NCBI GenBank assembly: GCA_964351495.1
Contig: CAYGOC010000011.1
Coordinates: forward strand, 1 to 64,000
Source of the DNA: CAYGOC01 sp964351495
GTDB taxonomy: Bacteria; Chlamydiota; Chlamydiia; Chlamydiales; SM23-39
DNA length: 64,000 nt
Reading direction: 5' to 3'
Each line of letters opens with the position of its first letter. Position 1 is the first letter of the stretch. The notes under the pieces were generated by a model. The model did not search any database, was not told the origin of the DNA, and was given only the letters and a program-made list of their open reading frames with translations. A program made the position numbers and the translations under genes. This document shows positions 50,912 to 60,197 of this stretch, piece by piece.

Positions 50912-53900
50912 ATGGGTAGTTACGTTCCTCTTCATGTTCACTCTCAATATTCTATATTAGACTCGACTGTCTCTTTTGCAAAACTGATGCAAAAGGCGAA
51001 AGGATACGGGGTTTCTTCGTTAGCTCTTACTGATAAAGGAAACTTATTTGGGGCTGTAGAATTTTTCAAACTGGCAAAAAAAGAGAAGATAAAACCCATT
51101 CTTGGGTGCGAGCTTTGGGTTGCTCCTGAAAGTAGACATAAAAAACGAAAGGAGCCCGGTATTCCTGTTGGGTTTCCTGTTCTTTTTTTTGCTATGAATG
51201 ATATAGGGTATCACAACCTTTGTAAGTTGTCTTCTTTAGGGTATTTAGAAGGGTTCTACTACTACCCTAGGATAGATAAAGAGCTTTTAGAAAAACATCA
51301 GGAGGGACTTCTTTGCCTTACAGGCTCTATGCTTTCCCCCTTTTCTTATTTTATTCGAAGAAACAAAGAGGAGTTATTTGAAAAAGAGCTTGATTGGTAC
51401 CGATCTCTTTTCCAAGATAGGCTCTATTTACAAATTCAAAGAGCTTCTTTTGAGACAGAGCAGTTTTCCAAAGAAAGCTGGCTTTTACAAAAAGCGCAAG
51501 AATATATAGCAGATAGTAGAAAGGTAGAAAAAACGTTAGTTTCTTTCGCGAAAAAAGAAAACCTCCCCTTAGTTGCTTGTAATGAAATCCACTACTTAGA
51601 AAAAGAGGATTGGAAGGCGCACGAAATTTTACTCAATGTCTCTTCTGCGGAAACAGTAGAGATTTGGGAAAGGGATTCAAAAGGAAATATAAAAAACAAG
51701 GTTCCCAATCCAAAGAGAAAAACACTTGCTTCTCGGGAGTTTTACTTTAAAAGCCCGGAAGAAATGGAAGCGCTTTTTTCAGATCTTCCCGAAGCGCTCA
51801 AGAATACACAAGAAGTGGAAAAAAGGTGTCAGCTAGAAATTGACTTTCAAACAAAACACTATCCTGTATTCCTTCCTCCTTCTTTAGTAAATAAAGAATA
51901 CACCAAAGAGGAAAAAGAAAAAGAGACAGCAAACTACCTCTATAAGCTTTGTAAAGAGGGGTTTTCTAAAAGATATACAGAAGAGCATTTAAAAAAGGTG
52001 CAAGAAAAGTACCCCGGGAAAGATCCTAAAAAGATAGTGGAAGAGAGACTAGAGTTGGAGTTTTCCATTATCTCTTCTAAAGGTATGTGCGACTATCTTT
52101 TGATTGTGTATGACTTTATTTTTTGGGCTAAAAACAATAAGATTCCGGTGGGACCTGGAAGGGGGTCTGCTGCCGGATCTATCATAGCCTATCTTTTGGG
52201 GATTACCGACATTGAACCTTTACGGTTTCATCTGTTTTTCGAGCGTTTTATAAATCCAGAAAGAATTTCCTATCCGGATATTGACGTGGATATTTGCATG
52301 GAAAGGCGTTCTGAAGTAATTGAGTATACCATACGAAAATATGGTAAAGAGAAAGTAGCTCAGATCATTACTTTTGGTAAGATGAAGGCAAAAATGGCCA
52401 TTAAAGATGTGGGGAGGGTTTTAAATGTTTCTTTGGCCAAAGTAAATCAGATAGCCAAACTGGTTCCTGACGACTTAAATATCACTTTAGAAAAAGCTTT
52501 AGAGATGGACCCGGAGCTTAAAAGTTTTTATGAAAAAGATGAGGAGACTCGTAGGGTGATCGATATGGCCAAAAAAACAGAAGGGTCGATTCGAAATACA
52601 AGCACCCATGCGGCAGGGCTGATCATTTCTGAAAAAGCCATTATGGAGCATATCCCTGTTTGTACCTCTAAAGATGCAGATATGATTGTTACCCAGTATG
52701 CTATGAAGCCTGTAGAGGCCGTAGGGATGCTCAAGATTGACTTTTTGGGGTTAAAAACACTTAGCTGTATTCAAAAGTGTGTAAGTGAAGTACAAAAAAG
52801 AAAGCAAATAGAAATAGATATTTCCAATCTTCCCTTGGACGATAAGAAAACGTTTGCTCTTTTAAGAGAAGGAAAAACCTTAGGGGTATTCCAGGTTGAG
52901 TCTTCTGGCATGCAGGACCTTTTAGTGAATTTAAAAATTGATTCTTTTGAAGAGATTATTGCCGTGGGCGCTTTATACAGACCCGGTCCTATGGATATGA
53001 TTCCCTCCTTTATCAACCGAAAACATAAAAAAGAAGAGATACATATAGATCACCCTTGGATGAAGGAGATTTTAGAAGAGACCTATGGTGTTATGGTTTA
53101 CCAAGAGCAGGTAATGCAGATAGCGAATAAACTAGCAGGATATTCCTTGGGAGAAGGGGATGTTTTAAGAAAAGCCATGGGTAAAAAAGATAGAGAGGAG
53201 ATGGTTCGCCAGAGAAAAAAATTTATCCTGGGATGTAAGGAAAGACAGATTGAGGAAAAAACAGCAGAGCATATCTTTGAAAAAATCGAAAAATTTGCTT
53301 CCTACGGATTTAATAAGTCTCACGCTGCAGCATATGCGTATCTTACCTATATAACAGCCTATTTAAAAGCAAACTATCCCGGAGAGTGGATGGCTGCTTT
53401 AATGACTTGTGATGTACATGATCTTTCTAAGATAGCCAAATTTATTCGGGAAGCACAAGGACTGCAGATCGCTATTTTATCTCCTGATATAAATGAATCA
53501 GGAAAGGATTTTGTCTCTACAGAAAAAGGGATCCGCTTTGCTATGGCGGGGATAAAAGGAGTCGGAATTTCTGTTGTAGAGGCTATTTTAGAAGAAAGAG
53601 GAAAAAGAGGTTTTTTTTCTTCTTTAGAAGACTTTATACATAGGATAGATAGCTCCAAGGTAGGAAAAAAATCGATAGAGATTTTGATTATGGCCGGATC
53701 TTTTGATTTTACGGGATGGAATAGAGATGAAACCTACCTGTATTTAGAAGAAAATTATGAAAGGGTCATTCAAGATAAAAAAGAGAAAGAAAAAGGGGTG
53801 TTAAGCTTCTTTTCCTTGTTAGAAGAAAAAGTGGACAAGCCTATTTTGCCACCTAAAGTGAAAGAAGAAAGTTCTCCTATTTCTGTATTGCATAAAGAAA

Positions 53901-54592
53901 GAGAGTTGATTGGATTCTATCTTACCTCCCATCCTTTGTCTTTGTATAAACAAAAAATAGCAGATTTAGACTGTTCTAGTTTAAAAGACTTGGAAAAGAA
54001 AAAAAATCAGTGGTTAAAAATAGCATTTATTTTGGAAGAGGTGCAGTTTAAAATAAGCGCAAAAAGTCAGAAAAAATTTGCCATTTTAACCATTAGTGAT
54101 GGACTAGAAAAGTATGAAGTCCCCCTTTTTAGCGAGGTTTATGATAGGTCTCTTCCCTTTTTACAAGAGAATCAGATTTTAGTAGGGCTTTTTTGCTTAG
54201 AAGAAAAAGACCAAAAAAGGCGTCTTTCTTGTCGTTTTTTGCACGATTTACAGGAAGTAGATGTTGAGGAGTTAGAAGAAGAGAGGAAAAAGCTGATTTC
54301 GTTTCAAAAGGGGTATCAAAAAAAAATGAAACAAGAAGAAAAAAAAGAGGAAAAACTATTACAAGTTTTTTTGAATTTAAGGGAGATCCGTTTTTCTGAT
54401 ATTATGAAAATGAAAGAACTTTTTCGGAAATATGCAGGAAAGACTCCCCTAAAATTACAATTTGAAGAAAGAGAAACAGTGGTAGCCTCTTTGTATATTC
54501 AACCTACATGGGGGGTAGACTTGAATCAAGAATTTTTATATGCCCTGAAAAGCTTTCCACACTTGATTCGGTATGAGCTCACCTCTATTTAA
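50912..54592 (+). CDS. dnaE: DNA polymerase III alpha subunit
   Basis: The 1226-residue replicative polymerase. N-terminal PHP domain ('VPLHVHSQYSILD'), palm with the catalytic Asp pair in 'YPDIDVDICMERR' (near 455) and third Asp in 'LKIDFLGLKTL', 'GPGRGSAAGSIIAYLLG', fingers 'LYRPGPMDMIPSFINRKH', helix-hairpin-helix and OB-fold. The DnaE1 type without a proofreading domain. No clear Shine-Dalgarno before ATG 50912. Confidence 0.97.
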   Translation: MGSYVPLHVHSQYSILDSTVSFAKLMQKAKGYGVSSLALTDKGNLFGAVEFFKLAKKEKIKPILGCELWVAPESRHKKRKEPGIPVGFPVLFFAMNDIGYHNLCKLSSLGYLEGFYYYPRIDKELLEKHQEGLLCLTGSMLSPFSYFIRRNKEELFEKELDWYRSLFQDRLYLQIQRASFETEQFSKESWLLQKAQEYIADSRKVEKTLVSFAKKENLPLVACNEIHYLEKEDWKAHEILLNVSSAETVEIWERDSKGNIKNKVPNPKRKTLASREFYFKSPEEMEALFSDLPEALKNTQEVEKRCQLEIDFQTKHYPVFLPPSLVNKEYTKEEKEKETANYLYKLCKEGFSKRYTEEHLKKVQEKYPGKDPKKIVEERLELEFSIISSKGMCDYLLIVYDFIFWAKNNKIPVGPGRGSAAGSIIAYLLGITDIEPLRFHLFFERFINPERISYPDIDVDICMERRSEVIEYTIRKYGKEKVAQIITFGKMKAKMAIKDVGRVLNVSLAKVNQIAKLVPDDLNITLEKALEMDPELKSFYEKDEETRRVIDMAKKTEGSIRNTSTHAAGLIISEKAIMEHIPVCTSKDADMIVTQYAMKPVEAVGMLKIDFLGLKTLSCIQKCVSEVQKRKQIEIDISNLPLDDKKTFALLREGKTLGVFQVESSGMQDLLVNLKIDSFEEIIAVGALYRPGPMDMIPSFINRKHKKEEIHIDHPWMKEILEETYGVMVYQEQVMQIANKLAGYSLGEGDVLRKAMGKKDREEMVRQRKKFILGCKERQIEEKTAEHIFEKIEKFASYGFNKSHAAAYAYLTYITAYLKANYPGEWMAALMTCDVHDLSKIAKFIREAQGLQIAILSPDINESGKDFVSTEKGIRFAMAGIKGVGISVVEAILEERGKRGFFSSLEDFIHRIDSSKVGKKSIEILIMAGSFDFTGWNRDETYLYLEENYERVIQDKKEKEKGVLSFFSLLEEKVDKPILPPKVKEESSPISVLHKERELIGFYLTSHPLSLYKQKIADLDCSSLKDLEKKKNQWLKIAFILEEVQFKISAKSQKKFAILTISDGLEKYEVPLFSEVYDRSLPFLQENQILVGLFCLEEKDQKRRLSCRFLHDLQEVDVEELEEERKKLISFQKGYQKKMKQEEKKEEKLLQVFLNLREIRFSDIMKMKELFRKYAGKTPLKLQFEERETVVASLYIQPTWGVDLNQEFLYALKSFPHLIRYELTSI

Positions 54593-54658
54593 TTTTTTTG
54601 TAGGGAGTCTTTTAAAGAGGCTTGACTTTTACCCTTTTAGGGAAGGATTATAGAGGGC

Positions 54659-55573
54659 ATGAAGCGATTTTTCTCTCTATTCATTTTCTTTTGTCTATTA
54701 TTTACCCTTCCCCTTTTTTCCGTAGAAAAAAGACGGAATCTTCAGGAAGGGTATAATGTGATGCTCTCTTTTTTTCATGAAGAGAATTGGAAAAAAGTGA
54801 TCGAAGAAGGAAAGGCCCTTTTAGAAGATTTTCCTGAAGCAAACCTATCTTTAGAAGCCCTTTACTATTTAGGGGTTTCTTTTTTCTTCGAAAAGGATTT
54901 TGATCTAGCGAATCGGTATTTTTCTGACTATTTAGAAGAGGCGGCAAACCCGAGTTTTTTTGAAAAGACACTGAATTATAAGTATTTAATTGCCGAAGAA
55001 TTTCGAAAAGGGGCTAAAAAGCATCTGGTGAAATGGGAAAAAAGTCCCAAATGGCTTTCTGCAGAAGAAGAGGCTCTGCAGATTTATGAGGAGATTATCC
55101 ATACCTATCCTTACGAGGAGCTTGGGGCTAAAGCTCTTTATGGCAAGGCCAAGCTACAAAGGAAGAGAAAAGAGTATAGCCAGAGTTTAGATTCTTTGCA
55201 GACCTTGCTTATCCGTTTTCCCAGACATGAGCTTGCCATAGAGAGTTTTATAGAGACAGCCAATATATATGTAGAAAGAGCAGAACAGGAGACATTGGAT
55301 CCTGATTGGTTAGAGCTTGCTCATATCAATTATCGCAAGTTTCAAGAGGCTTTCCCAGGGGAAAAAAGACTACAAGAGGTAAGGTCTTCTATCCGTGAAG
55401 TGGAAGAAAAATTTGCAGAGGGTCTCTATGAGATAGGGAGTTTTTATGAAAGGACAAAAAAGCCGGAGGCAGCTCTTATCTACTATGAGAAAATTGTGCA
55501 CAAGTTTCCCCATACGCATATGGCGAAAAAGGTGCAAAAATGTATGGAAAAACTCCAAAAAAAGACTTCTTAG
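54659..55573 (+). CDS. BamD-like TPR envelope protein
   Basis: 304 residues with signal peptide 'MKRFFSLFIFFCLLFTLPLFS'. Repeated TPR-like helices follow, each with paired 'F/Y..A..I...P' patterns ('ALYYLGVSFFFEKDFDLANR', 'AALIYYEKIVHKFPHTHMAK'). This resembles BamD/YbgF-type proteins that help fold outer-membrane proteins. No lipobox Cys is seen after the signal peptide, unlike classical BamD. Located after dnaE as in Chlamydia, and overlapped by the LptE-like gene. Confidence 0.7.
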   Translation: MKRFFSLFIFFCLLFTLPLFSVEKRRNLQEGYNVMLSFFHEENWKKVIEEGKALLEDFPEANLSLEALYYLGVSFFFEKDFDLANRYFSDYLEEAANPSFFEKTLNYKYLIAEEFRKGAKKHLVKWEKSPKWLSAEEEALQIYEEIIHTYPYEELGAKALYGKAKLQRKRKEYSQSLDSLQTLLIRFPRHELAIESFIETANIYVERAEQETLDPDWLELAHINYRKFQEAFPGEKRLQEVRSSIREVEEKFAEGLYEIGSFYERTKKPEAALIYYEKIVHKFPHTHMAKKVQKCMEKLQKKTS

Positions 55574-56156
55574 CGTACTCCCTGTTTTATTTTTTTTAGG
55601 TTGTTCTTATCAGTTTGTAGAACCCTCCCGGGTTTCTGTAAGGGTTCCTTTTGTAGAAGGGGATGAAAAAGGGGCATTTACCAATCAGATTATAGAAAAG
55701 ATATCTCAGAATCCTTTTTTTTCTTATCAAGAAAGAGAAGGAAGGTTTCGGGTAAAGGTTGCTTTAACGAATTTTTCTCAAGGGCAGATAGGATATAGAA
55801 GAGAGGTAGAAAAAATTTCTGGGGCCCTCAAAAAAAACATTCGGCCTATAGAGGGAAGGCTTTCTGCTACCGCTTCTGTTGAGCTCATAGAGGAATCTTC
55901 AGGAAAAGTGGTATGGGGGCCTGTTTTTTGTAGTTCTGAGGTAGACTTTGATTATGTGGAAGGGGATTCTTTTTCTGACTTGAGTTTTGTAAATTCTGAA
56001 GGAGAAAGAAAAACAGCTTTAACTTTTTCCTTAGGGCAGCTAGAACCTATAGAAAGTGCTTCAGAGGCGGCTATGAGACCTTTATTTGATAAGCTGTCTC
56101 AAAAAGTAGTAGAAATGCTCCTCCACCATTTAGCCACATCGGAAGGAATTCCATGA
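55485..56156 (+). CDS. LptE-like lipoprotein (LPS assembly), start unresolved
   Basis: The frame contains a lipoprotein signal core 'RLLSVLPVLFFLGC' and the mature start 'CSYQFVEPSRVSVRVPFVEG', reminiscent of LptE ('GCGYH...'), the outer-membrane partner of LptD. The C-terminal part is alpha/beta with no other motif. The nearest in-frame ATG (55485) would put about 40 residues before the lipobox Cys and has no Shine-Dalgarno. A well-placed Shine-Dalgarno (AAAAAGGTG) and ATG at 55540 lie one frame away, separated by an A7 run (55557-55563). See finding. rsbW overlaps its stop (ATGA). Confidence 0.6.
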   Translation: MRKLCTSFPIRIWRKRCKNVWKNSKKRLLSVLPVLFFLGCSYQFVEPSRVSVRVPFVEGDEKGAFTNQIIEKISQNPFFSYQEREGRFRVKVALTNFSQGQIGYRREVEKISGALKKNIRPIEGRLSATASVELIEESSGKVVWGPVFCSSEVDFDYVEGDSFSDLSFVNSEGERKTALTFSLGQLEPIESASEAAMRPLFDKLSQKVVEMLLHHLATSEGIP

Positions 56157-56539
56157 AAAAAGCGACATTTGTAGCGGAGTTAAACCAGCTCTATCCAATT
56201 TTGACATGGGTAATTCAGGAAATAGCTCCTTTTAATCCTTCTACTGAATGGGTCCATCAAATGGAGTTAGCCCTTGAAGAAGCTTTAGTAAATGTAATTC
56301 ACTATGCCTATCCTTCTGTTTCTAAGGGGAAGATAGAGATTTCAGTAGAAAAACAGGCGGAAGGGGTAGTGGTTTCTTTAAAAGACTATGGAGCTCCGTT
56401 TAATCCCTTAAAGCATCCTTTTTCCGGTTCTATAGATAAAGAAGGGGGTTTTGGCATTTTGTTTATGAAGCAGATGGTAGATGAAATAACCTACCTTTAT
56501 GAGGAAGCCAATCTTTTAAGATTGGTGAAAAAGCTTTAG
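56153..56539 (+). CDS. rsbW: RsbW-like anti-sigma factor / serine kinase
   Basis: A 128-residue GHKL ATPase. N-box 'ELALEEALVNVIHYAYP' binds Mg-ATP, G1 'LKDYGAPFNPL' and G2 'GGFGILFMKQMVDE'. It phosphorylates an RsbV-type antagonist and binds a sigma factor or other partner. The opposing phosphatase RsbU is encoded at 16745, and no RsbV is seen in the window. Translationally coupled to the LptE-like gene. Confidence 0.9.
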   Translation: MKKATFVAELNQLYPILTWVIQEIAPFNPSTEWVHQMELALEEALVNVIHYAYPSVSKGKIEISVEKQAEGVVVSLKDYGAPFNPLKHPFSGSIDKEGGFGILFMKQMVDEITYLYEEANLLRLVKKL

Positions 56540-56970
56540 CTTTTCTCTTTTTTATAGGAAGTCAAAGTAGCCTCTGTTTCGAGCATATCCACCAAAAAGC
56601 TTTGTAAGACTTTCAAGACATATTTAGGAGTATTATATACCCCGGTGGTACTAAAAACAATTTCCAGCTGGGGTTTGTCATTTTGATTCAGGGCAATTAA
56701 AACATAGGTTATGGGGTCTTCCCCTTCCATTTTAGGAATAATCCAGATAGCAAACTGCTCATTAAAAAGAGTGACCTTTTCTAGGCTCTCTATTACGTGA
56801 AAATACTGAGTAAGTTCGCTTGTGCTATCTTCTTCTTCATGGATATTTTCTAGAATGCGCATCTCTTGTAAAAGAGGAAGATCTACATTGACAATCCCGT
56901 CATGAGCCCAGTCTTGAAGGTTTTTTGTAAATGATTGATATACCTCTTCCAATTGCAAGGGGTTCAACAT
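56536..56970 (-). CDS. Conserved chlamydial hypothetical protein (CT550-like position)
   Basis: 144 residues. An alpha/beta protein with acidic patches ('LENIHEEEDSTSEL') and a hydrophobic core strand 'FAIWIIPKMEGEDPITYVLI'. The fold pattern is reminiscent of small secretion chaperones, but no family can be named. It has a strong Shine-Dalgarno (AAGGAGGAAGGG) before ATG 56970 and a good promoter at 57001-57030. It sits between rsbW and dacF, as CT550 does in C. trachomatis (from memory). Overlaps rsbW at the 3' end by four bases. Confidence 0.6.
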   Translation of the reverse strand: MLNPLQLEEVYQSFTKNLQDWAHDGIVNVDLPLLQEMRILENIHEEEDSTSELTQYFHVIESLEKVTLFNEQFAIWIIPKMEGEDPITYVLIALNQNDKPQLEIVFSTTGVYNTPKYVLKVLQSFLVDMLETEATLTSYKKEKS

Positions 56971-57000
56971 CCCTTCCTCCTTCTTTCAGCCCTTAAGTAG

Positions 57001-57030
57001 ATGGTAACTAAAAAAAAACAAGAATGTCAA
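57001..57030 (-). promoter_or_regulatory. Promoter of the 144-residue hypothetical gene
   Basis: On the minus strand a perfect -35 TTGACA (57025-57030) and TACCAT -10 (57001-57006) are 18 bases apart. The predicted leader is about 25 bases and carries a strong Shine-Dalgarno. Confidence 0.55.
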
Positions 57031-57168
57031 GTTTCTTTTTATTTTATAACAATAAACGGAGCTTTATTTTGTTTTTTTTATAAAATTGTTTTTCTATAAA
57101 AATAAGTAAAGAAGAAATGAAAAATCTGTTTAACCTGTTTGTTTTTAGAAAGTTAAAATAGGGGCCTT

Positions 57169-58377
57169 GTGTTTAAACAGAAAAAGGGGCTAATCTTTAA
57201 AGATATGTTATTTCTCTTGTTAAGTTTGCTTCCCATTTTCTCTTTGTGTCCTTTTGAAAGAAAGGTCTCTGCAAACTCTGCAATTCTTATGAATGCGGAT
57301 ACGGGGGCGGTTCTTTTTGAGAAAAAAGCGTATGAACCTGTTTTTCCGGCTAGCTTAACGAAGCTGGTTACTGTGGTGTACGTTTTAGAAAAAAAAGAGT
57401 TAGACTTTTTTGCGCTCCATGTTCCTTCAGAGGAGGCTTTGTCTATTGTTTCTGATATAAAAAGGGAAAAAGACTTTTCTGCCTATCCTGCCCATATTTT
57501 GGAATACGGGGGAATCAATATGGGGATTTTCCGAGGAGAAAAACTGCCTGTCTGGGCCCTCATTTATGGAACCTTGATTTCTTCTTTTAATGATACGAGT
57601 AATGCTTTGGCTGAATTTGTATCCGGTTCCGTTCCAGAGTTTATGGAGGAGTTGAACGGCTATTTATCTTGCGTAGGTTGCCAAGATACTTTCTTTAAAA
57701 ATCCTCATGGACTTCATCATCCGGAACATAAAACCACTGCTTATGATCTTGCGAAAGTAGGGCAGATTGCTCTAAAAAATCCCCATATTCGGGAGATGGC
57801 TAAAATGGTCTCTTTTTCTCTTCCTGCTACGAACAAAAGAAAAGCCCAAACATTCTTACAAACCAATAGACTCGTAAAGCCGGGCACGAAATATTATTAT
57901 CCTTATGCGTTGGGATTAAAAACAGGCTATACATCGAAAGCACAAAAAAATCTGATGGCTGCAGCAGAAAAAGAAGGGAGAACTCTAATAGCGGTTCTTT
58001 TAGGGTGCCCTACTAGAGAGAGTAGGTATGAAGACGCGATAGCTCTTTTTGAAACAGCTTTTGCAGAGGAAAAAAAAGAAGAGACTCTTTTTACTTTTGG
58101 AAAAACCTTTAGTAAAGAGATAAAAGGAGCTTCGTCTTTTTTAGAAGCATTTTTGAAAGAAGAGATAACTATTTCTTATTACCCTTCTGAAAAGCCTCTT
58201 TTAAAAGCGTATGTATCTTGGGAACCCCTTAAGCCTCCTATAAAAGTAGGACAAAAAGTGGCGACCTTAATGGTAAAAGATGGGGAAAGACTTCTTGTAG
58301 AAAAACCTCTTTTTGCCAAAAAGAAGGTGGGGTATACCTTTTTAGGGTATCTAGCTAGTTTTTTTAAAAATGAGTAA
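57169..58377 (+). CDS. dacF: D-alanyl-D-alanine carboxypeptidase (PBP5/6 type)
   Basis: 402 residues with a signal/anchor ('LFLLLSLLPIFSLCPF'). Serine peptidase S11 motifs are present: SxxK in 'FPASLTKLVT', SxN in 'SSFNDTSN', and KTG in 'GLKTGYTSKA'. It trims the terminal D-Ala from peptidoglycan stem peptides in the periplasm. GTG 57169 opens the frame; an ATG at residue 12 is an alternative. Supports the presence of a minimal peptidoglycan, as in other chlamydiae. Its end overlaps ksgA on the other strand by 14 bases. Confidence 0.93.
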   Translation: MFKQKKGLIFKDMLFLLLSLLPIFSLCPFERKVSANSAILMNADTGAVLFEKKAYEPVFPASLTKLVTVVYVLEKKELDFFALHVPSEEALSIVSDIKREKDFSAYPAHILEYGGINMGIFRGEKLPVWALIYGTLISSFNDTSNALAEFVSGSVPEFMEELNGYLSCVGCQDTFFKNPHGLHHPEHKTTAYDLAKVGQIALKNPHIREMAKMVSFSLPATNKRKAQTFLQTNRLVKPGTKYYYPYALGLKTGYTSKAQKNLMAAAEKEGRTLIAVLLGCPTRESRYEDAIALFETAFAEEKKEETLFTFGKTFSKEIKGASSFLEAFLKEEITISYYPSEKPLLKAYVSWEPLKPPIKVGQKVATLMVKDGERLLVEKPLFAKKKVGYTFLGYLASFFKNE

Positions 58378-59101
58378 ATAGAAAAAAAAGTTCCTCTTTT
58401 GTGCACTCTTCTACCCTTTTTTGTAGGATTACGCCTGTATATTCAAAACGGGAATATTTTTCAGGAAAGAAGAGCTTTAAAGAGGAAGAGAGCTTTTTTC
58501 TTTTTCCTTGGTAAAGTTTTTGTAAAAACTGGAAGAAGGCTTTCTTATCTATAGTTCTTTCCGGAAAAAATGAAAGAGAAAATACGGCAGAGTCAACGAG
58601 AGGATTAGGAGAAAATGCCTTTTTTGAAACCACAAAAAGAGGCTCTACTTTGCTAAAACAAGAAACAAAAGTTGCTATAAGACTTTTTGGAGAAAGCAGT
58701 TTTTCTACAAGTTCTTTTTGCAGCATGAAAAGGGCTTTTAAAAAGAGATGGCTATGTATGATGATGATATACAAAATCTCTTGGCTTAAATGGTAGGGCA
58801 AGTTCCCAAACACTTGGGTTTTCCCTTTTGGTAAAAAAGAAAAATCAAAAGAAAGAATGTCTTCTTGAAACACGTGTAAAAGAGGATGTTTTTTTTGTAG
58901 GTCTTTAGCAAGCGCATCATCTTTTTCGATAGCCCAGAACTGAAAGAAAGACCTATTATAGACTTCTTTTGTAAGTGCTCCTTTCCCGGGACCGATTTCT
59001 AAAAAACAAGAACTTTCTCCGAATTGAAGGTAAGAAAGAATTTTTTGTATAACGAAAGGTTCTTGTAAAAAAAACTGAGAGAGACTCTTTTTTGCTCTCA
59101 T
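58364..59101 (-). CDS. ksgA: 16S rRNA adenine dimethyltransferase KsgA
   Basis: 245 residues. Dimethylates two adjacent adenines near the 3' end of 16S rRNA. SAM-binding 'FLEIGPGKGALT', acidic 'IEKDDALAKDL', 'QEDILSFDF' and catalytic 'VFGNLPYHLS'. Somewhat shorter than E. coli KsgA (273). Starts three bases after the SurA-like gene on the same strand. Confidence 0.95.
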   Translation of the reverse strand: MRAKKSLSQFFLQEPFVIQKILSYLQFGESSCFLEIGPGKGALTKEVYNRSFFQFWAIEKDDALAKDLQKKHPLLHVFQEDILSFDFSFLPKGKTQVFGNLPYHLSQEILYIIIIHSHLFLKALFMLQKELVEKLLSPKSLIATFVSCFSKVEPLFVVSKKAFSPNPLVDSAVFSLSFFPERTIDKKAFFQFLQKLYQGKRKKLSSSLKLFFPEKYSRFEYTGVILQKRVEECTKEELFFLFTHF

Positions 59102-59104
59102 AAG

Positions 59105-60148
59105 TTACTGTAAGGAAAAAGGCTCAAAGTTTTCAGAAAGATAGGTCTGAATATTGTGTTTATAGATTTTTTTTAGTTTTTCTAAATAAACCTGAGAAGC
59201 TTCTTCTGCTTTTTTCTGAAAAACTTCCTCTCTCAAAGAAGAAGAGAGCGCTTCAAAAGAAGCTCCTTGTGTTTCTTTTTTTTCTTGTAGGTAAAAAAGG
59301 CGAAAAAATGAAGACCCTTTTTGAGAGAATTCAATAGGAGGAGAAAACTCTTTTTCTTTGAGAGGAGCTAAAGCACTAAAAAAAGAAGAGGAAAGATCTT
59401 CTTTTTTTTGGGTGAAAAGAGAAGAGACTTGAACAGAAGACTCTTTATAGGCCTTTTTGAGTTCGTCTAAAGATACCTTTGAGCTATCTAAATCAGAGGT
59501 GTAGTTTACAAGAGATAAAGCAGTTTCTTCGGCTAGTTTTTTTGCCTCTTCTTTTGATCCGGCTTTTACTGTAACCACTCTATATAGAAACTCTTCAGAA
59601 GAAGGGTTCTTTTCTAAGTGAGCTTGATAGGCGTTCCAGATCCCTTCAGGGGTAACTTTTTGTTGGGCTTTATAGTGAACAAAAAAGCCCAGCATTTTTT
59701 GTACTAAAAGTTCTTTGCGGGTTATGTCCCAAGCTTCTTCATAGTCGAGCTTTAGTTTTTCTAATGTTTTTCGAGAATTAGGTCCAAATCTATTTTCAAA
59801 TTCCTCTCGAATCTCTCCATCGGGAAGTTTTACCTCTTTTTTGGAAGCATCCAACAAAATAAGCTCTGTATGTATTAAATCTTGCAAAACCGCTTTCCAG
59901 CTATTTTTATAAAACTGATATCTTGCCATCGTTTTATCTTTTAGCTCGGGATATATTCTGTAAAACTGCATGTCGAGTCTTTTTACCACATCAAATACGG
60001 TAATGGGTTTATCCTGTATTTTTGCTAAAAGGGCATTGTGAATTACAAGAGAAGGTTCTTCTTGCTCTAAAGAAAAAGAAGGAGGAGAGAGAAGAGGGTT
60101 TGCTTGCAGTAGGGAAAAAGCACAAACTAGTAAAAAGAAAAAACGCAT
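59105..60148 (-). CDS. SurA-like periplasmic chaperone / peptidyl-prolyl isomerase
   Basis: 347 residues with a signal peptide ('MRFFFLLVCAFSLLQA'). A SurA-type N-domain ('ALLAKIQDKPITVFDVVKRL', 'DLIHTELILLDASKKEVKLP') is followed by a weak parvulin-like region and a C-terminal helix. It would escort outer-membrane proteins to the BAM machinery. The frame extends to 60211, but GAAGG seven bases before ATG 60148 and the signal peptide fix the start. rsmB-like, this gene and ksgA form a unit; the ksgA-CT355 pairing is known in Chlamydia. Confidence 0.78.
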   Translation of the reverse strand: MRFFFLLVCAFSLLQANPLLSPPSFSLEQEEPSLVIHNALLAKIQDKPITVFDVVKRLDMQFYRIYPELKDKTMARYQFYKNSWKAVLQDLIHTELILLDASKKEVKLPDGEIREEFENRFGPNSRKTLEKLKLDYEEAWDITRKELLVQKMLGFFVHYKAQQKVTPEGIWNAYQAHLEKNPSSEEFLYRVVTVKAGSKEEAKKLAEETALSLVNYTSDLDSSKVSLDELKKAYKESSVQVSSLFTQKKEDLSSSFFSALAPLKEKEFSPPIEFSQKGSSFFRLFYLQEKKETQGASFEALSSSLREEVFQKKAEEASQVYLEKLKKIYKHNIQTYLSENFEPFSLQ

Positions 60149-60197
60149 AAGAAAACCTTCTAGGTACAAGGATAGGGTAACAAAGAGCTTTTTTTTT

